43,699 bases of DNA. It comes from a virus. Under the pieces are notes generated by a model that worked only from the letters and a program-made list of their open reading frames with translations, searched no databases and was not told the origin of the DNA. Within the stretch, counting starts at the first letter, position 1, and the number at the start of each line of letters is the position of its first letter. Made by a program: the position numbers and the translations under genes. Where the stretch lies: the IMG/VR virus record IMGVR_UViG_3300036791_000224, positions 1-43,699 of that record; one strand, written 5' to 3'. Positions 28,996 to 37,071 of this stretch are shown here, one piece after another.

Positions 28996-30824
28996 CGTCG
29001 CGCCATCATGTCGGCCGTCACCTGCGCGACCGCTCGCGCGATCACCTTCTCGTTGAGCATCACGGGAACCTCGATCACGAGCGAGCGTCCCTCGCCGCGA
29101 TGATGCCCGGCCATCGGGACCTGGCCCATCTGCAGCGGCACGACTCGCGCCGCCTGCGGCAGGAAGACCATCTCGGGGCCACGCTCGCCGACGAGCACGG
29201 CGCCCGACTGCGTCACCGTCCCCCCGGCCTGCAGCCCGATCGCGCCGAGTGCCTTCGAGCCGAGCGAGATCACGCCGCCGACGCCGGGAACCGACTTGAC
29301 CGCCTTCGTGATCATGTGAGGGATCGACGTCAGATCGCGGGCGAGCTTGTGGATCGCGCGCTCGACGGCGTGGATGACGCTGAGCGCGGCGTCTTCGATC
29401 TTCTTGAAGTGCGTCACGATCAGGGCGATGGCGATCCCGAAGGGGCCGAAGAGCGCGCCCACGAGCAGCGGCCAGTTCTTCCTGATCCAGTTCCAGACGT
29501 CGAGCAGGATCGCCTTGACCCGCTTCCAGTGCGTCGCGATCAGCGCGACCGCGAGCCCGAAGGGGCCGAAGAGCACCCCGACGAGGAGCGGCCAATACTG
29601 CTTGACCCACTTCCAGACGGTCTGGATGATCGAGAGCGCCGCGCTGAACGCCTCGTTGACGATGTCGCGGAAGACCTTGCAGTGCTTGTAAAGCTCGTAC
29701 AGCGCCACGCCGATCGCGATCACCCCGGCGATGATCAGGAACACCGGCCCGGCTTCGAGGGTGTCCATCGTGACGCCGAGCGCTGCGAGCGACGGGATGA
29801 GCACGGTGTTGGCGAGGAAGACCGCCGCCTCTGCCGCCTTCCAGGCGAGGAACGCGGTCGCGAGCCCGAAGATGATCGTGCGCACGAGCGGACCGTTCTT
29901 CAAGAGCGGCTGCAGCGCCCGGAAGATGCTGGTCAGCGCCCGCGCGAGCGAGAGCATCACCGGCAGGAGTGCCTGCCCGAGCTGCAGCTTCGCCCCTGCG
30001 AACGCGGCCGACATCTCGCGTTGCTGCCGGACGTATTTCATGGTGTCGGTGAGCCCCTTGCCCGCGAGGTAGTTGCCGCTCTTCTGCTGCGCGGCGAGGA
30101 ACTCCTCGACGCCCTTGCGACCGCCCGCGAGCACGGGTAGGAGCTGCTGCCCCTGACGGCCGAAGAGCTGCAGCACGAGCGCGGCACGCTGAGCAGGGTC
30201 CCGCATCGTCTGGAAGCGATCTGCGACGCGGAGCAGCACGTCTTCGGTGTTGCCCTTCGAGATGTCGGCGAGCGGTATGCCGAGCAGGTGCAGCGTCTGG
30301 CGGGCCTTCTCGCCCGACTGCTGAGCGCGCACGATCGCGGCGCTCAAGTGCTGGATCGTGGCGACGGCCTTCGGCCCTCCCGCCGCTGCGACTTCGCCGA
30401 TCTGCGCGCGCAGCGCGGCGATCGTCTGATTCTCCTTCACGGTCCCGAGACGCGACGACTCGATCGACTTCGAGAGCCGGATGAACATCGTGTCGAGCGC
30501 GCGGCCCTGGATGCCACGCTCCTTCGCGGCACTGATCCACTCGCTCGCGGTCTGGGTGTCCATCCCCGTGACCTTCTGCAGCGCGAGCGTCTGCGTGGCG
30601 AGATCGGAGACGGCCTTCGTCGACGACGAGATCACCTTCGTCCCGGCGTACAGCGCGACCCCGGCTGCCGCCCAGCCGAGCAGCCCCTTCGCGCCCTTGC
30701 CCGCCTTCGCCCCGGCGACCTGGCTCTCTTCGCCGACGGCAGCCGTCGCCCCAGCCGCCTTCCGGGCGTCCGCTACGAAGCTGTCGACGTTGCGAGCGAG
30801 GTAGAAGACCTCGACGAGTTCCAT
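28992..30824 (-). CDS. Tape measure protein, 610 aa
   Basis: ATG at 30824, right after the chaperone stop. It is the longest helical tail protein, with N-terminal helices (SDLATQTLALQKVTGMDTQT), hydrophobic segments (GPVFLIIAGVIAIGVALYELY) and a C-terminal Gly/Ala part. Two tandem copies of a roughly 47-residue unit are visible near 420-500: YWPLLVGVLFGPFGLAVALI and NWPLLVGALFGPFGIAIALI. Length of tape measures scales with tail length, so this tail should be short for a myovirus. Order chaperones, tape measure, LysM, hub is canonical. Confidence 0.93.
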   Translation of the reverse strand: MELVEVFYLARNVDSFVADARKAAGATAAVGEESQVAGAKAGKGAKGLLGWAAAGVALYAGTKVISSSTKAVSDLATQTLALQKVTGMDTQTASEWISAAKERGIQGRALDTMFIRLSKSIESSRLGTVKENQTIAALRAQIGEVAAAGGPKAVATIQHLSAAIVRAQQSGEKARQTLHLLGIPLADISKGNTEDVLLRVADRFQTMRDPAQRAALVLQLFGRQGQQLLPVLAGGRKGVEEFLAAQQKSGNYLAGKGLTDTMKYVRQQREMSAAFAGAKLQLGQALLPVMLSLARALTSIFRALQPLLKNGPLVRTIIFGLATAFLAWKAAEAAVFLANTVLIPSLAALGVTMDTLEAGPVFLIIAGVIAIGVALYELYKHCKVFRDIVNEAFSAALSIIQTVWKWVKQYWPLLVGVLFGPFGLAVALIATHWKRVKAILLDVWNWIRKNWPLLVGALFGPFGIAIALIVTHFKKIEDAALSVIHAVERAIHKLARDLTSIPHMITKAVKSVPGVGGVISLGSKALGAIGLQAGGTVTQSGAVLVGERGPEMVFLPQAARVVPLQMGQVPMAGHHRGEGRSLVIEVPVMLNEKVIARAVAQVTADMMARR

Positions 30825-31028
30825 CTATCGCTGCGCCTTCGCGTAGAGGTTGAGCACGGTCGCCGCGAGGTTGTTGTCGAGCCGCTGCCGGTGCTCTTCG
30901 GCTGCGACCGAGAGCGCTTGCAGCACGAGACGTACCTCGTGGTCTTCGGTCGTCAGGAAGAGCCAGCCGGGGAGGCCGAGAGCTGCGAGCTGCGCGGCGA
31001 CCTGGACGGGGCCACCGCGAGCTATTCC
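30825..31028 (-). CDS. Tail assembly chaperone, frameshifted C-terminal part (T/E' frame)
   Basis: This frame ends at TAG 30827-30825 directly before the tape measure ATG. It has no ATG, GTG or TTG start before a coherent helical protein (VAAEEHRQRLDNNLAATVLN). It is entered from the upstream chaperone by -1 slippage on the GGGGGG run (31032-31027 on the minus strand), right before that gene's TAG stop at 31024-31022. The fusion would be about 257 residues (190 + 67). Lambda G/T and P2 E/E' use the same arrangement. Confidence 0.8.
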   Translation of the reverse strand, partial: GIARGGPVQVAAQLAALGLPGWLFLTTEDHEVRLVLQALSVAAEEHRQRLDNNLAATVLNLYAKAQR

Positions 31029-31597
31029 CCCCGGAACTCCTCGTCGACGTCGTCGGAGGCTTCGCGCGCCCAATCGCTGTAGTCGGCGTTCGCCGCCTGG
31101 ATCGCGACGTCGGGCGCGTTCGCCCCGGCGTACAGCGCGAAGAGCACGCCCCGCGCCGTCGTGATGTTGGCGCCGAGCCCGAGCGCGTCGGTCAGCTTCG
31201 CTTCGAGCCCGATCTCGACCCCGTCGACGGTGACGGGCTCGAACGCGTCTGACGCGTCGGCCCGGATGAGCACGCAGCGCGTCGCGGCGACGAGCGTGTC
31301 GGTCGCAGCGCCGAGCTGCTCACTGGTCGAGCCGCGCTTGACGCGATCGAGCATCGCCCCGATCTGTCGTGTCGTGATCGGCCCGAGTCGCAGCCCGAGA
31401 CGGCGGTGCCATCCGGGGATGACGATGTCGAGGGTGTGCTCTTCGGCGATCTCGGCCCGGTCGGCGCGGAGCTGATCGAGCAGGCTCAGCGGGGCGTCGC
31501 CGTTCGGGCTCGGGGCGCCGTCGTCGAAGTAGCCCGCCTGGTGCGCGAGTGTCGCGTCGTCGACGTCGAGCGGCGGGGCGTCCTGCTCGGTGCTCAT
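31022..31597 (-). CDS. Tail assembly chaperone (G/E-like), 191 aa
   Basis: ATG at 31597 in an ATGA overlap with the tube gene. An acidic N-terminus precedes a folded core (HTLDIVIPGWHRRLGLRLGP, then TTRQIGAMLDRV) and a DSWARE-type acidic end. It lies between the tail tube and tape measure genes, the place of the chaperone that coats the tape measure. The 3' end carries the slippery G run that yields the longer fusion. Confidence 0.82.
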   Translation of the reverse strand: MSTEQDAPPLDVDDATLAHQAGYFDDGAPSPNGDAPLSLLDQLRADRAEIAEEHTLDIVIPGWHRRLGLRLGPITTRQIGAMLDRVKRGSTSEQLGAATDTLVAATRCVLIRADASDAFEPVTVDGVEIGLEAKLTDALGLGANITTARGVLFALYAGANAPDVAIQAANADYSDWAREASDDVDEEFRGE

Positions 31598-32019
31598 GCG
31601 ACGGTCCCGAAGGGCGAGAGTTCGAGCTGCAGCATCGCCGCGTCGGCGAGCATCGAGTCTGCCTCTGGCGGGGTCACCTTCTTGAGCCGTGTCGTGTACG
31701 TCATCGCGGGGCCGTAGACGTTGCCGTCGGTGTCGAGGCTCTTCTTGGAGACGACGACCTTGCCCTTGCCGACGCGCGTGATCAGCCAGTGAATCTGCGG
31801 CCCGTCGCGGTCGATGTCGTAGAGCCGTTGCACGGTGAGCGCGCCGACGGTGACGTACCCGCCGAGCGAGATCGGTGGCCCCATCGCCCCCGGCCGGTAG
31901 ATGCTGTCGGCCGAGTCGATCTCGCCCCCGGTGAGCTGATCCCAGATACCGAGGTTGCGGCCGTCGACGACGATGCCGACGGCGAACTGATCCTTGCGTG
32001 TGGTGTGCCCAGCAGCCAT
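31594..32019 (-). CDS. Tail tube protein, 141 aa
   Basis: ATG at 32019. The sequence (AVGIVVDGRNLGIWDQLTGG ... GYVTVGALTVQRLYD) has the beta-rich plan and length of contractile tail tube proteins. It stands between sheath and chaperones in the normal sheath-tube-chaperone-tape order. It should stack as hexamers to form the DNA conduit. Confidence 0.9.
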   Translation of the reverse strand: MAAGHTTRKDQFAVGIVVDGRNLGIWDQLTGGEIDSADSIYRPGAMGPPISLGGYVTVGALTVQRLYDIDRDGPQIHWLITRVGKGKVVVSKKSLDTDGNVYGPAMTYTTRLKKVTPPEADSMLADAAMLQLELSPFGTVA

Positions 32020-32034
32020 CTCTTCCTCCCTTCC

Positions 32035-33294
32035 TTACGCCGCGAGCGCCGAGGGCGGTGGCGCCTGCGCTGAGAGCGGTTGCGTGATCGGCACCTTGAC
32101 GATCTCGATGACGACCCACTCGGCCATCGGCGCCATGCAGACCTCCAAGATGGCGTGCAGCTCGCCGTTCGTGATCGTCGTAGGTGTGTTGACGTTCGGG
32201 CCGACGTTGACCGAGAACGCGTCTTGAGCGGTGTCGCCGTACAGCGCGCCTGCGGTGTAGAAGTCGGTCAGCATCGACGACAGCTCCGAGCCGAAGTCGC
32301 CGATCGTGACGCCCCGGCCGTCGAGCTGCGTGAACACGTAGCTCTCACCGATCGCTTCGGCTTGCGCGGTGATCGCCATGTTGAGGCGCACGTTGCCGAA
32401 CTGGCCCCAGGTCACGAAGAGCTGCGACGTCGGGTCGACGATGCTGCGGTAGCCGTACGTCTCGATGACGCCGTAGATGACCCGGGCCATGTTGCACCCG
32501 GCCCCGTTGAGGTTCGAGAAGTCGGTGTCGGTGTAGCCCGGGCTCGGGGCGAAGAGCCCCATCGCGTAGAGGCTGATCCCGAGGTCGCCCGCAGAGGGCA
32601 CGTTCGGGTTGTTGCTCGCGTCGTTGCGGGCCATGATCCCCGCCGCGACAGCCGCCCACGGCACCGTCCGGGTCGTGCCGGGCGTGACGCCGGGCACGAT
32701 CGCCGACGGGGCGAAGAGAGCGCCGTACTGCGCGTTCGCGTCCGAGTGCAGCGCCGTCGCGGCGGCGGTGAGCGTCGTCGCGTCGCCGTCGGTCGTCGAG
32801 AGCAGCGCGACCCGGTTGGTGGCGGCGGCGTGCGCGAGAATCGCCGACTGATTCGCGACGTCTGCCGCGAGCACCGGGTCGGCGATGAAGACCTGGCCGG
32901 GGCCAAGGTCCTTCGTCAGCGCTGCGAGCGCGGCGGCGATCCCAGGGTCGGCCACCTGCTGCGCGGGAGCGTCCTCGCTCGTCGCCTCGCTCTTCGCGCC
33001 GCGCGACTTCTGGGTGGCGAGCAGCCCGGCCGGGATCGTCGTCGAGCCCATGTAGAGAGCTGCGCCGCCCTCGCGGAAGAACACGTCGGCGGCGTCGTAG
33101 CTGACCTCCTGCCCCTGCCGGTCGCCGTAGACGTTCACGAAGTCGGTCATCGAGTGCAGAAGCCCCGGGTTCGGTGGGTTCGGTGGCCCGCCCGTCGCGA
33201 GGTTCGGGCCGATCAGGAAGCCGACGCCCGTGTCAGTCGGGACGGTCGGCGGGACGGGTAGCGCACGACTGAAAACGTCAACGCCTGGCCTCAT
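32035..33294 (-). CDS. Tail sheath protein, 419 aa
   Basis: ATG at 33294 sits at good spacing from GAGAGGAG; a GTG one codon upstream is also possible. The N-terminus MRPGVDVFSRALP and DTGVGFLIGP motif, the central ATALHSDANAQYGALFAPSA and the C-terminal QDAFSVNVGPNVNTP with a final beta arm (AEWVVIEIVKVPITQ) are typical of phage sheath proteins. The sheath contracts to drive the tube through the envelope. Length is typical for compact sheaths. Confidence 0.93.
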   Translation of the reverse strand: MRPGVDVFSRALPVPPTVPTDTGVGFLIGPNLATGGPPNPPNPGLLHSMTDFVNVYGDRQGQEVSYDAADVFFREGGAALYMGSTTIPAGLLATQKSRGAKSEATSEDAPAQQVADPGIAAALAALTKDLGPGQVFIADPVLAADVANQSAILAHAAATNRVALLSTTDGDATTLTAAATALHSDANAQYGALFAPSAIVPGVTPGTTRTVPWAAVAAGIMARNDASNNPNVPSAGDLGISLYAMGLFAPSPGYTDTDFSNLNGAGCNMARVIYGVIETYGYRSIVDPTSQLFVTWGQFGNVRLNMAITAQAEAIGESYVFTQLDGRGVTIGDFGSELSSMLTDFYTAGALYGDTAQDAFSVNVGPNVNTPTTITNGELHAILEVCMAPMAEWVVIEIVKVPITQPLSAQAPPPSALAA

Positions 33295-33977
33295 CACTTC
33301 TCCTCTCTAGCGTTGGATGGCTGCGTGACCGAGCCCGGCTCCTCGATGTCGATCTCGATGCCGACCTCGCCTTCCTTGACGGTCGGCCAGTCCTGCCACG
33401 GCACGGTGTCGTCGGGCGAGAGCGGGGCGTCGGGCGTCGTCGGCCCTGCGTTGGCGACCGCAACCGCGTTCGCCTGGATCGCGACCTGCACCGAGCCCGA
33501 GTAGAGCGAGCGCGTGTCGTCGTAGGCGAGCCCGGTGTAGTCCTCGCCTGTCCAGATGATCCCGCCCCAGAGCTGCCCGTCGAGCGACGGTCGCTGCAGG
33601 ATCAGGTCGCGCGCCGCCCCGGTGTAGAGCTGCGCGAGCCGGTGGCTCTGAGCTTGCGTCGACGCTGAGCAGACGACACCGACGTCGACCGCCCAGCGGG
33701 CGTTGTAGATGCCGCCGCCGTCGCGGGTCGGTCGGTCGAAGGTGCCGCGTGTCGCGACGATCACGGCGGGCACCTGATCCTCGGGCCACTTGTCGAAGCT
33801 CGTCCCGATCGCGTACGCGAGCGGCCGGGGCAGGTCGTGCCCGCTCATCGCGTGCTGACGCTCGACTTCGGCGAGGTAGGTCGAGTACCAGCGCTTGAGC
33901 AGGGCGAGCGTCCAGTCCTCGATGTCGCCGCCCGTGATGATCGGGCCGAAGATCGACGGGCTCAGGACGACGCTCAC
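33294..33977 (-). CDS. Tail terminator/head-tail completion-like protein, 227 aa
   Basis: GTG at 33977 in a GTGA overlap; the longer reading upstream is antisense-like. An N-terminal IEDWTLALLKRWYSTYLAEV helix and a mixed alpha/beta core (VPAVIVATRG ... WAVDVGVVCSA) match the plan of small head-tail or tail terminator proteins that precede the sheath gene. The last 45 residues are Pro/Asp-rich. Assigned mainly from position and fold pattern. Confidence 0.65.
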   Translation of the reverse strand: MSVVLSPSIFGPIITGGDIEDWTLALLKRWYSTYLAEVERQHAMSGHDLPRPLAYAIGTSFDKWPEDQVPAVIVATRGTFDRPTRDGGGIYNARWAVDVGVVCSASTQAQSHRLAQLYTGAARDLILQRPSLDGQLWGGIIWTGEDYTGLAYDDTRSLYSGSVQVAIQANAVAVANAGPTTPDAPLSPDDTVPWQDWPTVKEGEVGIEIDIEEPGSVTQPSNAREEK

Positions 33978-34456
33978 GGGAGCCCCTTGGCGACGTAGAC
34001 CTCGCAGAGTTCGCGGATCGAGTTGCGCTCGCTCGGCAGCAGCAGCACCGGCTCGCGCTGCGGCATCGTGCGCGTGCCGCTGCCGTGGAAGACGGCGTAC
34101 GGGACCTTCGTGCCGAAGCGCAGCTCTTGCGGCGCGCGCTCGTCGATCTGATCGTCGGCCAGCTCGTCGGTGAGCGAGCGGTACAGCGCGCCGGTCGCGA
34201 CGAGCGGGGTGTCGGGCTCGCCCGCGCGCGCCTTCGAGTCGAGCGTCGACGACGCGAGCGGCGCCCACGTCCCGAGCCCGTCCGTCTCGAAGCGGCGCCG
34301 GTTCGATTCGAGGACGATCTTGCGGATGGCTTCGCTGACCGGGATCACGTCAGCAGCTCGGGCGCCGACTTCGAGGATCGCGTCGGCCGCGTGACGTGCG
34401 CCGACGACCTCGATCGAGACGCGCGGAGCTGCGACGGCTGCCGAGCTTTCAGCCAA
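33974..34456 (-). CDS. Virion morphogenesis (gpG/tail completion-like) protein, 160 aa
   Basis: TTG at 34456 overlaps the upstream stop (which lies at 34451-34449) and is the only start that avoids an antisense-like extension. The chain contains ESNRRRFETDGLGTWAPLAS and PLVATGALYRSLTD, then VPYAVFHGSGTRTMPQREP. These are the hallmarks of the phage virion morphogenesis family of head-tail joining proteins. Typical length for that family. Confidence 0.8.
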   Translation of the reverse strand: MAESSAAVAAPRVSIEVVGARHAADAILEVGARAADVIPVSEAIRKIVLESNRRRFETDGLGTWAPLASSTLDSKARAGEPDTPLVATGALYRSLTDELADDQIDERAPQELRFGTKVPYAVFHGSGTRTMPQREPVLLLPSERNSIRELCEVYVAKGLP

Positions 34457-35012
34457 CGTTGACGATGTCGTCCAGCGGGACGATCGAGCCGCTCGCACCG
34501 CTCGTGCCGAAGCCGAACTGATAGGCGAAGTTGGTCGTCGCCGACGCGACGTACAGCGTCCCGGCCTTCGTCGAGATGCCCGACGGCTGCACCGTCGCGA
34601 CGTACTCGGCGAAGGGGCCGATGTCGAGCTGGTACTGCTGCCAGAGCATCGAGTAGGGCGAGCGCTCGGTGCGCACCTGCTCGGGCCAGTACGAGAGTTC
34701 GATCTGACACGCCGCGACCAGGCAGGCGAGATGCGCCGCCTCTTCCCAGCAGTCATCGGGCAGGGTGTAGCCGACGACGCTCGCGACCTTCGCGACGCCG
34801 TTGGTGATCAGCCGCTCGACCTCGATGTCGGTCGGGCGGGTCGTGTTGTCGAAAGTGCCGACCTCGTTGCCGCTGCCGTTCTTCGTGCGAGCACGGAGCA
34901 GCGCGGCGACGTCGTCGACGGTCGGGCGCCAGGCTGCGTCTTGCGCTTGCGTGCCGGGCGGCGGTGTCGTCGGCGGCGGTGTCGTCGGCGTCGACGGGTC
35001 TACGTACGACAT
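34449..35012 (-). CDS. Head-tail adaptor/connector-like protein, 187 aa
   Basis: ATG at 35012 after GAGGAGG. A Pro/Thr-rich leader (TPTTPPPTTPPPG) precedes a helical region (VDDVAALLRARTKNGSGNEV, then VERLITNGVAKVASVVG) that resembles gp6-like connector proteins next to capsid genes. The C-terminus is beta-rich. Position between the capsid block and the morphogenesis protein supports the assignment. Confidence 0.75.
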   Translation of the reverse strand: MSYVDPSTPTTPPPTTPPPGTQAQDAAWRPTVDDVAALLRARTKNGSGNEVGTFDNTTRPTDIEVERLITNGVAKVASVVGYTLPDDCWEEAAHLACLVAACQIELSYWPEQVRTERSPYSMLWQQYQLDIGPFAEYVATVQPSGISTKAGTLYVASATTNFAYQFGFGTSGASGSIVPLDDIVNVG

Positions 35013-35025
35013 GGCTCCTCCTCGC

Positions 35026-35238
35026 TTAGAGGTCGTACTCGGGCGGGATCGGCCCCGCTTGCTTCTCGGCCGCGCCGAGAATCACGGGCATCCAGGCCGC
35101 GATCAGGTCTTGACGTGGCCCAGGCGGCGCTCTGAGAACGTTCAGCCATAGGTAGTTGCGATACGCAACGCGGTTCTGCCACTGCTGTCGCCAGAGCGCC
35201 GCCCGAGACTCTTCGTCGGTCGGGTCGGTCGTGCTCAC
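35026..35238 (-). CDS. Hypothetical small protein of the head operon, 70 aa
   Basis: GTG at 35238 in a GTGA overlap. The chain contains ESRAALWRQQWQNRVAYRNY followed by LWLNVLRAPPGPRQ, an aromatic-rich short helical protein. It lies between capsid and connector genes in the place of small head proteins or decoration/assembly factors. No family recognised. Confidence 0.7.
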   Translation of the reverse strand: MSTTDPTDEESRAALWRQQWQNRVAYRNYLWLNVLRAPPGPRQDLIAAWMPVILGAAEKQAGPIPPEYDL

Positions 35239-35468
35239 TCGTCCTTCCGAGCACGTGCGACCGCACCGGCATACGTCGGGTCGATGTCTGACTCCTTCGG
35301 CGTCGACGGGTCGCCGTACCAGCCGAGATCGAGCGCGGTCGTGTAGGGGTGCCCCTCTTCGAGCACCCCGGGATCGGTCGTCCCTGGATCGCCGCCCGGA
35401 TGGGCGGGCGTCGCTTCCGTGTCCGTCTTCGACGCGGTCTTCCTGGTGGGTGTCGCTCTCTCGCTCAT
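35235..35468 (-). CDS. Hypothetical Thr/Pro-rich protein, 77 aa
   Basis: ATG at 35468, or GTG one codon earlier at 35471, overlapping the capsid stop. The first 40 residues are Thr/Pro/Gly-rich and probably disordered. The remainder includes LDLGWYGDPSTPKESDIDP. Directly after the major capsid gene, it may be a small head or decoration protein. Function unproven. Confidence 0.68.
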   Translation of the reverse strand: MSERATPTRKTASKTDTEATPAHPGGDPGTTDPGVLEEGHPYTTALDLGWYGDPSTPKESDIDPTYAGAVARARKDE

Positions 35469-36439
35469 CACGCGTGGAGGAGGACGCCGAACGGGTAGCG
35501 GCTTGCCGCCGTCGGCTGCTCGTAGGTGAGCCGGTTCGCGACCTGGAAGGCGAAGCGGGCGACGACGCGCATCGCGACCATGTCCTGCTGCGCAAGGTTG
35601 TAGATCACCTGTGGCGGCGCCGAGTTGTCCATGATCACGGCCTGGTCGAGAATCTTCCAGGTGAGGTCTTGACGGATGCCGAGAAGACCCTGCGAGAAGT
35701 CGCCGACGACCGCTTCGGCCGCGCCCGTCGCCGGGGCGGGCCAGAGCCCGCGCATCGGGTAGTTGATCGGCACCGAGTAGACGACCGAGTCGGGCGTCGA
35801 CCCTGCGGGGCCGCTCGGCTCGGGGTTCGAGAGCTGCTCGCCTGTCGTCGCGCGGGCCTGACGGAGCTTGCCCTTGATCGTGCGGTTGGCGACGATCCCG
35901 TTGACGTCGTAGCCGAACGCTTCGACCTTGCCGAAGACGTCCGAGAAGTCGCCGACGATGCCGCCTGCCGCCGCCGCGTTCGCGCCCTCGGTGACGGTGG
36001 CCCCGACAGTGGTCGCCTCGGCGATGATCGCGCTGGGCCAGCTCGCGGGCTTGTTCGTCCCGAAGAACACGGCCGCGTCGAGCGCACGAGCGAGCGCCTC
36101 CGTGAGCTGCGGGCGGATCAGCCCCCAGATGTCATAGGCGACGTCGTCGAGGACGGGCTCGGGGATCGGGACGATCGCCGCAAGCTCTTCGGCGTTGAGG
36201 TAGAGGTTGGCCCACTGAGCCTCGGTCGTCTGCTTGATCCCCGTATCTCCGTTGACGAAGTACGCCATCGCAAGCGCCGACTCGGCGGGCATACGAAGCT
36301 GCCCGCGCGACATCGGGACGTGGCGGAACATGCTCAGCGCCGCCGACTCGTCGGGTATGTGCTCGATGATGTCTCGCGCGTACTCCTCGGGGATGAGGGC
36401 AGTCGCCCCCGTGCGGTCGACGATGTTGTTGTAAGCCAT
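35468..36439 (-). CDS. Major capsid protein, HK97-like, 323 aa
   Basis: ATG at 36439. The N-arm and E-loop region (ALIPEEYARDIIEHIPDESA, then PVPEPVLDDVAYDIWGLIRP-like) and the C-terminal AVIMDNSAPPQVIYNLAQQD with VVARFAFQVANR follow the HK97 capsid fold of many actinophages. No N-terminal protease domain is attached and a separate scaffold gene lies just upstream. It is the central gene of the head block. Confidence 0.93.
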   Translation of the reverse strand: MAYNNIVDRTGATALIPEEYARDIIEHIPDESAALSMFRHVPMSRGQLRMPAESALAMAYFVNGDTGIKQTTEAQWANLYLNAEELAAIVPIPEPVLDDVAYDIWGLIRPQLTEALARALDAAVFFGTNKPASWPSAIIAEATTVGATVTEGANAAAAGGIVGDFSDVFGKVEAFGYDVNGIVANRTIKGKLRQARATTGEQLSNPEPSGPAGSTPDSVVYSVPINYPMRGLWPAPATGAAEAVVGDFSQGLLGIRQDLTWKILDQAVIMDNSAPPQVIYNLAQQDMVAMRVVARFAFQVANRLTYEQPTAASRYPFGVLLHA

Positions 36440-36488
36440 CGGTACGTCTGTCCTTTCGTGACAGGCGAAGAGCGGGGCGTGCCCGGCC

Positions 36489-37061
36489 CTATGACCGGCC
36501 CGATGCCTCGCGGATAAGTGCGTTCATGTCGACGCCGCCGCGCCCCGCTGAGCCCCCGCCGCGTCCGACCCCGATCGAGCCCGTGCTCTGAGTCGGTCGC
36601 TCGTCGAGGAACTTCTGAGCGTCAGCTTTCAGGGACCGAAGATCGGTGCCCTGCAGGCGGTGCGCCGCACTGAGCGGGATACCGAACTCGTCGGCGACAG
36701 AGCGCTTCAACTCGTGAAGCTCGCGCTCCTGTAGCCGCCTCTCAAGCTCGGCCGCTCGGCCGCGCTCGCTTTCGAGTTCGGCTGACTGCCGATCGAGACG
36801 GGAGATCGCACGCTCGACTTCCGTCTTGCCCGCGTCTTCCAGCTCTTGCAGTCGCCTCTCGGCTTCCTGAGCCCGTCGCTCGGCCTCGCGCCTCGCGTCG
36901 CGCTCCTTGTCGAGAGCCGCCTTGCCCCGATCACGGAGCGCAGCGTCGTCGTCACGACCGGCAGCATCGCGCCGTCCAGTCGGCCCGTCGGGCGTCGCGC
37001 CCTCGGGGGTCGGGGGCTCGTCCGGCGTCGCGCCGGGGTCGCCCGAGTCGTCGTCAGCCAC
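36489..37061 (-). CDS. Scaffolding protein, 190 aa
   Basis: GTG at 37061 has a perfect TAGGAGG ribosome site; the longer Arg-rich reading is rejected. An acidic, Pro/Asp-rich N-terminus is followed by a long coiled coil (RREAERRAQEAERRLQELED) and a Gly-rich tail. This is the standard plan of phage scaffolds (GPO/Scaffold family), and it lies between portal and capsid. It would guide procapsid assembly and then leave. Confidence 0.88.
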   Translation of the reverse strand: MADDDSGDPGATPDEPPTPEGATPDGPTGRRDAAGRDDDAALRDRGKAALDKERDARREAERRAQEAERRLQELEDAGKTEVERAISRLDRQSAELESERGRAAELERRLQERELHELKRSVADEFGIPLSAAHRLQGTDLRSLKADAQKFLDERPTQSTGSIGVGRGGGSAGRGGVDMNALIREASGRS

Positions 37062-37071
37062 TTCTGGCCTC

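Noticed and set aside
28996-30540. Upstream extension of the LysM protein frame antisense-like to the tape measure
   Set aside because: The extension lies wholly inside the tape measure gene in another frame and is Arg-rich. The GTG at 28995 with a GTGA overlap gives a normal protein.
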